The notes: generated from the sequence alone by a model not told the origin. Shown: positions 1 through 8,755, counted from the first letter of the stretch. The stretch is DNA of 64,000 nt from Natrinema salaciae (GCF_900110865.1 NZ_FOFD01000002.1:821304-885303), one strand, 5' to 3'. A program made the numbers and translations.

Positions 1-294
1 ATTGCTGGCTGGCTTCGCGATCGGGGGTCGGGCGATCAGCCCGAGGTCGGGACGGGAACACGCTGTAAAACAGGCTCGCCACCGCCGGCTCCGTATCGGC
101 ACAGCGAGCGGGTTCGCGTCTCGGTAGCCCGCCGACGATACCGCGTCGAGGAACCGGTTCGAGCGCCCGCTGACGGCTGCGATTGGACGGTGACGATCGG
201 ATCAGTTCACGACTCCTCGACCTGCGTGCGACGGCTTTTCCGGCCAGGCTGGAGTGGGTGACGCGACGAGACGCCGACGGAGATCCGCCGTTCG
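1..294. other. Left-edge region, no confident gene
   Basis: This stretch lies downstream of the DUF1616 gene. On the minus strand one frame with haloarchaeal-looking codon use stays open to the left edge, so the start of another minus-strand gene may be cut off here. I see no convincing start codon and recognise no domain. Confidence 0.3.
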
Positions 295-1284
295 CTATTC
301 CACCTCGATCGGCAGGTGGAGCGATCGGTAGGCGTTCTCGGCCGTCGGCTCTGACGGCGGTTCGCCGTTGTAGAGCAACACCGCCAACCGAAGGTCGTCC
401 CCTGCCATCGGCGGTACGATCTCGAGCGTCTGCTGGGACGTTTCGCCGTCGGCCACCGTCGCCGTGTTCCTGTCCAGTTCGGTCGACTGGTTGACCGTCG
501 CCTCGTCGCCGTCGTACCGCACCTGCTGGAGCATCACCACGGTCGTGTAGGTCCGTTCTTCGTGTTCCCGGTTCTCGATGGTCACCTGCAGCTCCTGGGG
601 CTCGCCCGCCGTGAAGGTCGAGTCGTATATCGTGTCTATCTCGCCGGAGACGTTCTCCGTCTCGACCGACAACTCCGTGAACCCGTCGTGCTCCGGCGGA
701 TTCGCGATCGCGAAGCCACCACTGGCGAGCAACAGGAGCAGCCCGAGAGCGATGGCCACGTTGTACGGCTGACGATTCGTTCGCCCGAAGTCGCTCGGCT
801 GTGACCGAGCGAAGAACGGCGACAGCGACGAAAGGGAAGGGGCGAACCGACGCTCGGGGAGACAGCGGTAGCGAGTACCAATTGCAATAAGTGAAAGTAA
901 GACAGTAAGTACTGCAAGGCCGGAAAGTACCGGAATGACCGTCACACCCCTAGGGGTTGCGGACGCGAAAAGGGTGACCGTAGAAACGAGGGCAACACTA
1001 AAGATAATTGAGAGGACTACTCGTTCTACCGCCTCGAGTCCGCCGGTGACCAGCCGGGGATTACCGAGTCCGGTTTTTTCGTGATCGAACGAGCGGTAGT
1101 CGTCGTTCGGTTCGTCCGGAAACACGGCAGAGACGAGCGCATACCCGGGAAGAAAGAGAACGAGTGGAATTGTCAGCAGTATCCTTCCGTACCCATCAAC
1201 ACCTGAAATAATGCCGAACGTGAGCGCGCCAGTGACTGCAATGACGAGCGCCTGATCGAAAAACCACCAGTTGTTGTCGCTCAT
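295..1284 (-). CDS. DUF1616 family membrane protein
   Basis: About 329 residues. The N-terminal half has four predicted membrane segments with the DUF1616 pattern, including a loop around PLVLFLPGYALVSAVFPDEP near residues 40-60. A fifth hydrophobic segment (ALGLLLLLASGGFAIA) follows, then a soluble C-terminal domain rich in beta strands and Val/Thr, probably outside the cell. Family knowledge: DUF1616 proteins recur in haloarchaeal glycosylation and exopolysaccharide loci, but their biochemical role is unknown. A longer start at 1296 exists; I prefer 1284 because it puts the shared promoter element 27 nt upstream, the spacing seen for several other genes here. Confidence 0.75.
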   Translation of the reverse strand: MSDNNWWFFDQALVIAVTGALTFGIISGVDGYGRILLTIPLVLFLPGYALVSAVFPDEPNDDYRSFDHEKTGLGNPRLVTGGLEAVERVVLSIIFSVALVSTVTLFASATPRGVTVIPVLSGLAVLTVLLSLIAIGTRYRCLPERRFAPSLSSLSPFFARSQPSDFGRTNRQPYNVAIALGLLLLLASGGFAIANPPEHDGFTELSVETENVSGEIDTIYDSTFTAGEPQELQVTIENREHEERTYTTVVMLQQVRYDGDEATVNQSTELDRNTATVADGETSQQTLEIVPPMAGDDLRLAVLLYNGEPPSEPTAENAYRSLHLPIEVE

Positions 1285-1311
1285 TGTGTCGTCCATGCGG
1301 CCAGCGGTGGT

Positions 1312-1331
1312 TTATTATCGCCAAGATAAGC
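1312..1331 (-). promoter_or_regulatory. Shared bipartite promoter element, DUF1616 gene
   Basis: On the minus strand this reads GCTTATC-TTGG-CGATAATAA. It is one of nine hand-aligned copies of the form GYTTAWC, four bases, NNATARTAA found in front of genes in the 0-18.4 kb locus. It ends 27 nt before the start at 1284, so the right half may act as the TATA region of a nearly leaderless transcript. Confidence 0.6.
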
Positions 1332-1673
1332 CACGGGCTCCGGGGGCGACTCGGCCGTCATCTTCCGACGAGTTGTAATGTGAAGGACAACAGATCTGGC
1401 CGTCTCACCATCGCCCCTTCTCTACTGTTCCACGACACGGAATAAACGAAAATTCGGGATGAACGTGAGATATTAGTAGTGGATACTAGCGTGAAATGAA
1501 CTTTCTACCCAATTCCGGAAATACCATCAAGAGACCCATACAAACCGATATTCAGCAGTTTTAAAATAACATAAAAAGAGACTGGCGGATATGAAATAAC
1601 GTAAACTGTGTATGATCCAGCTATAGCGTTTCAATACTTTATTACCCACCTCTAATTAGGGAAGATTGGTGCA
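1332..1673. other. AT-rich divergent intergenic region
   Basis: No gene is visible. The stretch is clearly richer in A and T than its surroundings, especially 1440-1660, with many ATA/TAA runs. It separates the divergent DUF1616 and winged-helix genes and presumably holds the promoter and operators of the gene at 1674. That gene does not carry the shared 20-bp element. Confidence 0.5.
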
Positions 1674-2285
1674 ATGGAAGCGAAACATATCAGCTCTAAA
1701 GAACAGGACGAGCAGGGCGGCAACGACGACGTTCAGGGAGCGGATGCGGAAGCCGATTGCCCCGCAGACGAGCCTGCGTTTTCGAAAGACGAAATCTTTC
1801 ATCTGCTGCAGAACGAGCGCCGTCGGATGGTTCTCCGGTACCTCCGGGATACTGAAGGGTCCGTACGCATGCGCGACGTAGCGGAACAGGTCGCCGCGTG
1901 GGAACACGACACGACTGTCGAAGACCTCACGTCCACACAGCGCCAGCGCGTCTATATCCCGCTCTACCAGTCCCACCTCTCCAAGCTCGACGAGGCCGGC
2001 CTGATCGAGTACCAACAGAATCGCGGCATCGTTGAGCGAAAGTCGCTCGCCGATCGCGTCGACAAGTACCTCGAGTTGGACTCGGAAGAGGAGTCGAACG
2101 AGGACGGGCCGTCCGACGATGCGTCCTGGGACGATTACTACATCGTTGCGACGGTTCTCTGCTACGCGGTCCTCCTCGGTGCCGTGATCGAACTGCCGTT
2201 CATCTCCTTCCTCTCCGGAATCGGCCTGAGCGCGCTGATCCTGTTCCTCTTTACCGCCCTCACTATCAGTCGAGTCATGGGATGA
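1674..2285 (+). CDS. Membrane-anchored winged-helix protein (DUF7344-like)
   Basis: A 203-residue acidic protein. Residues about 35-130 look like a winged-helix DNA-binding fold: DEIFHLLQNERRRMVLRYL, then a helix around VRMRDVAEQVAAWE, then LSKLDEAGLIEYQQ and an ERKSLADRV segment. This matches the haloarchaeal DUF7344 type of putative regulator. Two hydrophobic helices follow near residues 160-200 (VATVLCYAVLLGAVIELPFI and LSGIGLSALILFLFTALTI), so the protein is probably tethered with its DNA-binding domain in the cytoplasm. The position next to the glycan genes suggests a local regulator; this is inference. Confidence 0.65.
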   Translation: MEAKHISSKEQDEQGGNDDVQGADAEADCPADEPAFSKDEIFHLLQNERRRMVLRYLRDTEGSVRMRDVAEQVAAWEHDTTVEDLTSTQRQRVYIPLYQSHLSKLDEAGLIEYQQNRGIVERKSLADRVDKYLELDSEEESNEDGPSDDASWDDYYIVATVLCYAVLLGAVIELPFISFLSGIGLSALILFLFTALTISRVMG

Positions 2286-2357
2286 AGTGAGCTGTACAAA
2301 CGCTACCACACGTTCGAACGGACTGACTGGAAAACCGAGCCACAGCGAGGACGACCG

Positions 2358-2846
2358 TCACGCGACGACCACGGAAACCGAGACGAGACCGATGAAGATG
2401 AGCAAAAACCCGATCGAGATCGCCGCCAGCAGCGGCGCGGAGAATCGCAACGTAACGCTCGAGCGAGTCGCCGATCGTTCGACGAGGCCCTGCGTTTCGT
2501 CGAATTCGACGGCTCCCGACGCGTCGAGTGCCGGCAGTCGGTCCTGGTGCAACTGCTCGTGAATAGTCGCCCACGTTTCGATCGGCGGCCGCGCCGGTTT
2601 GACCAGTTCGTCGGCGACTTCGTCGACAGTCGCCGGTGTGTTCATCCCATCGAGAACGGACAGGAGCGCGCGATCGGACTCGGGAAGAAACTCTCCCGCG
2701 CACCGATCGTCTCCGGAGTCGCTCGCCGAAAAGTCGTTCTCTGGGCCGCGGATCATCGTCACTCCGGTCATTCCGTCGGGAGTACCGGCACGCTCCTCGT
2801 CAGCGGGTTCCGACGAAGGGCCAAACCAGGACGGCGTCAGACGCAT
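2358..2846 (-). CDS. Second membrane-tethered winged-helix protein (DUF7344-like)
   Basis: About 162 residues, convergent with the similar gene at 1674-2285. The middle part (LLSVLDGMNTPATVDEVADELV, then TIHEQLHQDRLPALDASGAVEFDET) follows the DUF7344 winged-helix layout. A single C-terminal membrane helix (LLAAISIGFLLIFIGLVSVSVVVA) ends the protein. The first 40 residues look disordered. I chose the start at 2846 because a TATA-like CCTTATATC at 2868-2877 lies just upstream; a longer start at 2885 would overlap it. The DNA target is not known. Confidence 0.55.
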   Translation of the reverse strand: MRLTPSWFGPSSEPADEERAGTPDGMTGVTMIRGPENDFSASDSGDDRCAGEFLPESDRALLSVLDGMNTPATVDEVADELVKPARPPIETWATIHEQLHQDRLPALDASGAVEFDETQGLVERSATRSSVTLRFSAPLLAAISIGFLLIFIGLVSVSVVVA

Positions 2847-2998
2847 ATTCCGCGGTATAACTTCTTGGGATATAAGGATTCTCACGGTTTACCGGCCGTG
2901 AACGATATACGTAGCTGTTAGAGCGGTTTCCGACCGTACTATCGTCTCAATCGGTCTTTCAGACGATAGTAAGCAGAGCCTGAACCGGTCCGACCGCG

Positions 2999-4699
2999 CT
3001 ACGCGACGACCGGTTCCGGCGGCTCGAGCCACGGGAACAGTTCCGGTCGCGATTCCGACCACGACTCGAGCCACTCGCGGAGGTCGATGAGCCTGAGTTT
3101 GTGTCTGGCCGGCAGATTATGGAGGTGCTCGAGACCGGCCAACAGTCGTCGGTCGAAGCCGTGACGATCGAAAAGGGTCTCGCGGTCCGGCCACGGCGGT
3201 TCGAACGACGAGACGAACGGCGTCTTCCGACGAACGAATCCCTCGATTTCGTTGAACAGCGCCGTATCGTGGGGCCGATCGGGAGGTCTGTGTCGCAGGA
3301 TGTCGTCGTCGACCCGCTCGCACGCCTGCAGGAAGGTTTCCGTCGTCCGGAGCTCCGGTGGCGTTCGGAGATGCCAGTCGATCAACTCGCGATCCGTCGC
3401 CAGAAACGACGTCATGAAGTGATCGGAAAGGTGGTTGTGGAACGGTATCGACGGCTGGTTCGCGATACCACAGCAGGTGAGCGCGTTCTGGACGGTGTCG
3501 GCTCGGTCCCGTCTCGCGACGAACTCGTCACGGATCGCCTCCCTGACGAACGTCTCCGGACCCGCGTCGAACGACGTCCGCTCGGCGAGTTCTCGACTGG
3601 CATCGCGACTGTAGCCGAACTTCCCGAGGAGCGACTCGACGGGGTTGGGGTCGGACTCGAGCCGACCGGTCGGGACCTCCTTCCCAAGGACATCGACGGT
3701 CTCCGAGGCGGTGAAGTGGCCCCGGAAGAACGTGTCACAGAGGAGGCCGTGATACATCGTGTCGACCCCAATTTCGTCGGTATAGCCGGCGTGGTGGATG
3801 TGCAAGGACTCCTTGATCCCCTGCGAGTAGCGGATTTTCGATTCGTCGGGGCAGAGATATCGCTCGTCCGGCGGGAAAGCCGTGTGGCTCGCACCGTACT
3901 GCGCGGCGAGGGCTCTCGCACCGTGGACTTCCTGTGCGTCCAGCGACCCGACGGTGTAACTGCAGTCGACGTCGATCTTCGAGAGGATAACTCGCGAGTC
4001 GTAGCCCGCCGAGAGGAGCACGCCCGCTCGACCCGGCAGCGTCGATCGACGTTGGAGCGCTCGTTCGAGCCGATCGGCGAGTTCGCCGACCGCGTCGTAC
4101 GATCGAGGCGGCTGCGGATCGTAGACGAACCGCTCGAGCGAGTCGACCGACGCGGGCAGCAGTCGGCTGTCGACCGGCAACCGCTCCAGTTCCGCGACGG
4201 AGGTCTTCTCGCCGAGCGTCACGCCCAGGTGCAAGAACTCGAGGACACCGTCGCGGTTGAGCGTCGGATCCGCGATCGTGCGCCCGACCGCGGCGGCGTC
4301 GGTTCCGAAGACGCGATCGCCCGGTTCATCGGTGTAGAAACACTCCCGTGATCGAACGGGATCCGTGGCGACGAACGCGTCACCGCTCCGTTCGGCGTCG
4401 AGTACGACCAGGTACGAACCGTTGAGCTCCCGCAGTGCGTCGAGCCCGTTCGTCTCGTACTGTTCGAGGAACCAGCGTGCGGCGTTGGGTTCGTCACCGG
4501 GAACGTACGCCTCTCCCCAGACGAGACAACACCCCTCGTCGCCGGTATACGTGGCGCTCCAGCCCGGTGCGCCGAGATCGGCGTCCCTGATTCCGACCGT
4601 GACGGTCGATCCGGCGAGCACCTCGTCGAATTCGTCGCCGGATCTGAACCGCTCGAACGCGTCGATACCGCCGAATACACCGAAGAGTTCCCTGTTCAT
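2999..4699 (-). CDS. Asparagine-synthetase-like protein without glutaminase cysteine
   Basis: A 566-residue homologue of class B asparagine synthetases. The N-terminal 180 residues align in layout with the class II glutamine amidotransferase domain (MNRELFGVFGGI), but the nucleophilic Cys2 is absent, so glutamine-dependent ammonia release is unlikely. The C-terminal part keeps an ATP-pyrophosphatase loop, changed from the usual SGGxDS to SAGYDS at residues 230-235. Family knowledge: such paralogues occur in archaeal and bacterial surface-polysaccharide clusters, where they are suspected of amidating a sugar acid or amino acid. A GTG start at 4756 would add 19 residues; 4699 places the Met where MCGI normally starts. 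Confidence 0.7.
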   Translation of the reverse strand: MNRELFGVFGGIDAFERFRSGDEFDEVLAGSTVTVGIRDADLGAPGWSATYTGDEGCCLVWGEAYVPGDEPNAARWFLEQYETNGLDALRELNGSYLVVLDAERSGDAFVATDPVRSRECFYTDEPGDRVFGTDAAAVGRTIADPTLNRDGVLEFLHLGVTLGEKTSVAELERLPVDSRLLPASVDSLERFVYDPQPPRSYDAVGELADRLERALQRRSTLPGRAGVLLSAGYDSRVILSKIDVDCSYTVGSLDAQEVHGARALAAQYGASHTAFPPDERYLCPDESKIRYSQGIKESLHIHHAGYTDEIGVDTMYHGLLCDTFFRGHFTASETVDVLGKEVPTGRLESDPNPVESLLGKFGYSRDASRELAERTSFDAGPETFVREAIRDEFVARRDRADTVQNALTCCGIANQPSIPFHNHLSDHFMTSFLATDRELIDWHLRTPPELRTTETFLQACERVDDDILRHRPPDRPHDTALFNEIEGFVRRKTPFVSSFEPPWPDRETLFDRHGFDRRLLAGLEHLHNLPARHKLRLIDLREWLESWSESRPELFPWLEPPEPVVA

Positions 4700-4805
4700 C
4701 GAAGACCACTTCGCAGACGGCGTACGATCGCAGTGTGGAAGAGTCGGGTTCCGCACGCGGGTCGCTTGCGCACGCCTCTGTCGAATCTCTCGACGGAGTA
4801 CTCAA

Positions 4806-4825
4806 TTACTATGGTACCGTTAAGC
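4806..4825 (-). promoter_or_regulatory. Shared bipartite promoter element, asparagine-synthetase-like gene
   Basis: Reads GCTTAAC-GGTA-CCATAGTAA on the minus strand. It lies 106 nt before the start at 4699, one of three copies with this long spacing. It sits 44 bp from the divergent copy at 4870-4889, so this intergenic region drives two genes with the same element. Confidence 0.55.
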
Positions 4826-4869
4826 CTCGAACCGTCGGTCTCGAGTCGAGCCGGACGACTATCGTTCGC

Positions 4870-4889
4870 GACTATCGAATCTATAATAA
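4870..4889 (+). promoter_or_regulatory. Shared bipartite promoter element, first deacetylase-like gene
   Basis: Reads GACTATC-GAAT-CTATAATAA on the plus strand and ends 30 nt before the ATG at 4920. The left half is the least conserved part in this copy. Confidence 0.5.
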
Positions 4890-4919
4890 TGGGAGCACTG
4901 TCGGTAGTTCGGCTCGCCA

Positions 4920-6251
4920 ATGTCACAGAAACGCGCGACGCGACGTCGGTTCCTCGCACTGTCGGGTGCGGTCGGAATCGCCGGAATGGCGGGCTGTACG
5001 GATCAGCTACCGTCGATGTCCGGCGGGAACGGCGACAACTCCTCGGACGAGTCGCCGTCGGACGACTCGAACGGATCGACGCCGGGGATCACGGACGGCG
5101 TTCCGTCGCTCGAAACCGAATTCAACAGCCGAGAACAGTACCGACAGCCCGGAGATTCGTTCGACGATTTCAGCGATCTCGACGCCTGGACCGTCGGTCA
5201 GGGATCGGGTGAAGCGGACGGAGAGGTCGCGTTCGACGGAGAGCAGAGCTTCAAACTCCAGTCGAATGGGAGCGAAAACATCATGGCGCAACGGGATCTC
5301 CAGGGCGAAGACCTGACAGGGCTGGACCTCTCGCTCGCGGTCCGAACGTCGACGCCGATGAACATCACGGTCAACCTGCGTCTCGTCGACCAGTTCGGCG
5401 GCGAGAAGGTGTACTCGCTCCGGGATATTACGTACCGATCGCCCGACATCGGCTGGTTCCGATCGAGCCCCGGTGTCTTTCAGCAGGACGAAGTCGAGCC
5501 GTCCCTGGACTACCTCGACCGACTCGAGGTCCACGTACTCCACTCCGAATCGGAGGCGGAGGTCTGGATCGACGACCTGCGCACGCACGAGATGGCCGAT
5601 CAGGGGTACGTCATGCTGAGCTGGGACGACGGCACGCTCGACTACTACGAGACGGCGTCCCCGCTCCACGACGAGTACGGGTTTTCCACGGTCCAGGCGC
5701 CGGTGCCGCGATGGGTCGAACGGGGAGACGACGGAACCATGTCGGTCTCCCAGCTCAAAGAGCGCCAGGAGGCGGGCGACCAGATCGTCGTCCACGGCAC
5801 GCACAGTCCCATAGCTGAGCTCGACGACGCGGACACGATCGCGGAACGGCTCAGCCGGGACAAACAGTGGTACATCGACAACGGCTTCGAGGGGGCGAAC
5901 TACATCGTCCACCCGCACAACAGTTTCGACAAAACGAGCCTCAAGCAGGCGGCCAACTACCACTACTGCGGCGGCTTCAACCAGGCCGGGAACGTCAACA
6001 CGACGAGCGTCTACGGCTTCGACCCACTGGTGCTCCCGCGAACGATCGGACACGACCTCGAGATCTCGAAGCGATGTGTCGACGTCGCCGCCAAGCACAA
6101 TCAGTGTACGATCCTGAACTTCCACACGTTCGAGGCCAAGAATACGATGCCGGCGGACGACTACGAAGCGTTGCTCGAACACATCGATAGCGCCGACGTC
6201 GAGGTCATCACCTTCGACGGCCTCTGGAAACTTCGGACTGGCAATAAGTGA
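4920..6251 (+). CDS. Tat-exported lipoprotein with polysaccharide-deacetylase (NodB-like) domain
   Basis: 443 residues. A Tat signal (TRRRFLALSGAVGIAGMAGC) ends in a lipobox with Cys26, so the protein is probably lipid-anchored outside the cell. An Asp/Ser-rich linker follows. Residues about 80-225 look like a carbohydrate-binding beta sandwich starting FDDFSDLDAWTV. The C-terminal domain starts with SWDDGTLDYY, with the NodB catalytic/metal Asp pair at D236-D237, and has a candidate metal-His motif at H292-G-T-H295. Likely role: removal of acetyl groups from surface polysaccharide. A paralogue lies at 8949-10217, and the M14-like gene converges on it. Confidence 0.75.
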   Translation: MSQKRATRRRFLALSGAVGIAGMAGCTDQLPSMSGGNGDNSSDESPSDDSNGSTPGITDGVPSLETEFNSREQYRQPGDSFDDFSDLDAWTVGQGSGEADGEVAFDGEQSFKLQSNGSENIMAQRDLQGEDLTGLDLSLAVRTSTPMNITVNLRLVDQFGGEKVYSLRDITYRSPDIGWFRSSPGVFQQDEVEPSLDYLDRLEVHVLHSESEAEVWIDDLRTHEMADQGYVMLSWDDGTLDYYETASPLHDEYGFSTVQAPVPRWVERGDDGTMSVSQLKERQEAGDQIVVHGTHSPIAELDDADTIAERLSRDKQWYIDNGFEGANYIVHPHNSFDKTSLKQAANYHYCGGFNQAGNVNTTSVYGFDPLVLPRTIGHDLEISKRCVDVAAKHNQCTILNFHTFEAKNTMPADDYEALLEHIDSADVEVITFDGLWKLRTGNK

Positions 6252-6405
6252 TTCGCGACGGTCGACATCCGATCTCGTCGCGATGCGACTCGATTCTCGA
6301 CCGGGCCGGCTCCGTAGACCGACGGCTGGCTGCCTCAGTGCTGGAGAGACGCCCCTCCGACGAGGCGTTCGTCTCGGGAGGCAGCGGATTCCGTCGGCCG
6401 ACGAA

Positions 6406-7584
6406 TCAACACCCCGCCGAGAGCGTGATCCGATCGGTGCCGGTCGATCCGTCGTCGTCGACGACGCGCAGCTCGACCGGATGCTCGCCGTTCGAATCGA
6501 CCGTCACCTCGATCGTCTCGCCGGTCTCCTCGAACGAGTCGCTGTCTCCGACACACCACTCGTAGCGGACGATCTCGCCGTCCGGATCGCGGGATCGAGA
6601 CGCGTCGAGCGTAACCGTTTGTCCCGGATCGAGCGTCGATTCGGACGACCACGTCGGCAGTAGCTGGATCTGCGCGTTCGGTGACGTCGTGGACGAGTCT
6701 CCCGCATCGCTGTCGGTGCTCTCCTCGGCGCTCTCGTCGGGGTCCGCCTCCTGAGTGCTGGTGCTGGCACCGTTGCGCAGGAGCTCACCCTGGAACAGTC
6801 GATCGACGACCGTCGTGTGCCACTGGACGCGCGTCCCGAGTGCGGGCTTGGAGACGGTCTCCGCGAGGAACGACTCGGCGCCGAGATCCCGTGCGGCCTT
6901 GTGCGCGAACAACCCCTTCGGATCGGCCGACGGCGACGAGAACGGCCCGATCTGGAACGCGAGATCGGGGTCGTCGATGTGGGCCTGGGTAACGTAGTCG
7001 GCAGCGTCAGCGGCCGCATCGGTGGCTGCAGCGCCGTCCGAGTGGAAGATCGCCTGGCCGACGCCGTCGCTCGTGTCGCCCGCATAGACGCCCGTCGATT
7101 CGTGGAGGTCGATGAAGATGTCGGGATCGTACTCCGTGACGACGTTCCAGAGCGCTCGTGCGAGTTCCGTCTGGGGCTTCATCCCCTCGGGGAACTGCCG
7201 GTTGAGATTGTTTCCGTTCTCGTCGTTTCTGGTCCCACGTTCGATCGCGACGGCGTTCGTCTCGGGGATCGTGACGAGCGTGCCGGCGTCGATCGTCCAG
7301 TCGGCGATGCGATCGGCGGCCGTATAGCCGGCGACCTCGTTGCCGTGTAGGCCCCCGACGACGACGGCCGTCGGCCCGTCGGCGTCCGCAGTCGTCACGT
7401 ACACTGTCGTCTCTTCGGCTGTCCCCTTCCGAATCGCAAACGACTCTCGAGAAACGGTCTCCTCGTCGCTCTGCGCCGCGACACCGGCAGCGCCGGCGAG
7501 GCTCGCGCTCGCGAGTGCACAACTGCCTGTCATAGCCAATACTGATCGTCGTGGGAGTATCTCTGCGCGAGTATCGTGACTCAT
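6406..7584 (-). CDS. Exported M14-like (AstE/AspA-type) hydrolase with PKD domain
   Basis: 392 residues. It begins with a Tat-type signal (PRRSVLAMTGSCALASASLAG). The core, residues about 40-260, has zinc-site and substrate motifs of the M14 succinylglutamate desuccinylase/aspartoacylase group: GGLHGNEVAG, then NLNRQFPEG, then DIFIDLHESTG, and a Glu in SFLAETVSKPA. After an acidic Ser/Thr linker, residues about 305-392 form a PKD beta domain (VTLDASRSRDPDGEIVRYEW). The product probably cuts an amide or peptide bond outside the cell; the substrate is unknown. The gene tail-to-tails with the deacetylase-like gene and has the shared promoter element. Confidence 0.75.
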   Translation of the reverse strand: MSHDTRAEILPRRSVLAMTGSCALASASLAGAAGVAAQSDEETVSRESFAIRKGTAEETTVYVTTADADGPTAVVVGGLHGNEVAGYTAADRIADWTIDAGTLVTIPETNAVAIERGTRNDENGNNLNRQFPEGMKPQTELARALWNVVTEYDPDIFIDLHESTGVYAGDTSDGVGQAIFHSDGAAATDAAADAADYVTQAHIDDPDLAFQIGPFSSPSADPKGLFAHKAARDLGAESFLAETVSKPALGTRVQWHTTVVDRLFQGELLRNGASTSTQEADPDESAEESTDSDAGDSSTTSPNAQIQLLPTWSSESTLDPGQTVTLDASRSRDPDGEIVRYEWCVGDSDSFEETGETIEVTVDSNGEHPVELRVVDDDGSTGTDRITLSAGC

Positions 7585-7612
7585 CCGTCCATCCCATGGA
7601 GAGGGGGCGGCT

Positions 7613-7632
7613 TTACTACAGACGCTATAAGC
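7613..7632 (-). promoter_or_regulatory. Shared bipartite promoter element, M14-like gene
   Basis: Reads GCTTATA-GCGT-CTGTAGTAA on the minus strand and ends 28 nt before the ATG at 7584. Confidence 0.55.
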
Positions 7633-7733
7633 GGCAGCAACGGAACTGTTTCGTGTCTACGACGGTCTGTGTCGGTGAAATTCGGGCCGCCCGATCGTTC
7701 CAGATCGGAAACGATCGCGGCGGACGCGTGCGA

Positions 7734-8708
7734 TCACCGACTGAGCGCGCGCCAGCCGAGGGTCGTTCCCACCACCAGCAGGGCGACCGTTGCGACGACC
7801 GGGAGGGGCCGCCGTCGAACGCCGGTACCGGCGACCCAGCAGACGCCGGGGAGCGTCCGCGGCGACGCCGCGGCCCGTCGGAAGTGCCACGCGCCACGGA
7901 GGAACCGTCCCTCCGCGAAGTAGCGCTTTGCCAGGATAAGCGCGTGACTCGAGCGAATCTCGTACCCTTCGTTCTCGAAGCGCTCGACCTCGTCCTCGTA
8001 CGCCGAGAGGTACTGCTCGCTCGCGTTCGCGACGACGTCCGCCGGCGGGTGGCCGGTGTCCTCGCGACGGACGAGTTCCTCGTCGACGTAGACGAGTTTT
8101 CCCTGCTCGAGCACGCGCAGACAGAACTCGGGGTCCTGGAACCGATCGAGTTCCTCGTCGAACCCGCCGGCCGCCCTGGCGACCGCGGTGCGGACCAGCA
8201 GCGTCGAGCCGGCACCCGGTTGGACGTTGTCCGCGAGAATCTCGCCGACCAGCTCCTCGCCGCCGCTCCGGGTCGGCTCGTCGTCCGCACGGGCGAGCAC
8301 GGACGCGGCGGTCGAGCGGAGCGCCCCGCTCGCGCCGGACAGATCGTACGTCGAATCGCAGTAAGCGCCGACCCAGTCGCTCGAGCGATCCGTGAGCGCC
8401 GCGAGCTGGCGCTCGAGCTTCTCCGGGTGCCACTCGTCGTCGGAGTCGAGGAAGGCGACGTACTCCCCGCGTGCGTGCTCGAGCCCCGTGTTCCGGGCGA
8501 CGTTCGCACCCTGGTTGGTCGCGTGGAGAACCGGTCGAACCCGCGGGTCGTCGTACGCGGCCAACACCGACTCGGTGTCGTCGGTCGACCCGTCGTCGAC
8601 GACGACCACCTCGAGGTCGTCGATCGTCTGCTCGAGCGCGCTGTCGATCGCGCGCGGAAGCGTCGCCGCTCTGTTGTACGTCGGGATGATGACGCTGACG
8701 CGAGTCAT
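7734..8708 (-). CDS. Family 2 glycosyltransferase
   Basis: 324 residues. The N-terminal GT-A fold is clear: VSVIIPTYNRAATLPRAIDS, then VVVVDDGSTDDTESVL, then a GANVARNTGLEHARGEYVAF stretch leading into the DSDDEW metal/nucleotide-sugar site near residue 90. A helical region follows from about 200. The end has one hydrophobic helix (VVATVALLVVGTTLGW) that may anchor the enzyme to the inner face of the membrane. Role by family: transfer of a sugar from a nucleotide donor onto a growing lipid-linked glycan. Donor and acceptor cannot be read from the sequence. Confidence 0.85.
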   Translation of the reverse strand: MTRVSVIIPTYNRAATLPRAIDSALEQTIDDLEVVVVDDGSTDDTESVLAAYDDPRVRPVLHATNQGANVARNTGLEHARGEYVAFLDSDDEWHPEKLERQLAALTDRSSDWVGAYCDSTYDLSGASGALRSTAASVLARADDEPTRSGGEELVGEILADNVQPGAGSTLLVRTAVARAAGGFDEELDRFQDPEFCLRVLEQGKLVYVDEELVRREDTGHPPADVVANASEQYLSAYEDEVERFENEGYEIRSSHALILAKRYFAEGRFLRGAWHFRRAAASPRTLPGVCWVAGTGVRRRPLPVVATVALLVVGTTLGWRALSR

Positions 8709-8735
8709 TTCCCGATCGTACCCGCCCCGGTTGGA

Positions 8736-8755
8736 TTATTATCGCGTGGATAAAC
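8736..8755 (-). promoter_or_regulatory. Shared bipartite promoter element, glycosyltransferase gene
   Basis: Reads GTTTATC-CACG-CGATAATAA on the minus strand and ends 27 nt before the ATG at 8708. It is one of the best copies. Confidence 0.65.

Noticed and set aside
3101..4351. 416-codon plus-strand open frame opposite the asparagine-synthetase-like gene
   Set aside because: It is an antisense shadow produced by high GC: Arg/Val/Glu-rich with no domain, while the minus strand has clear family motifs.
5007..6182. 391-codon minus-strand open frame opposite the first deacetylase-like gene
   Set aside because: Antisense shadow; Arg/Val-rich low-complexity translation with no recognisable motif.
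7551..8753. 400-codon plus-strand frame across the glycosyltransferase gene
   Set aside because: Antisense of a well-supported GT2 gene; translation is low-complexity Arg-rich.
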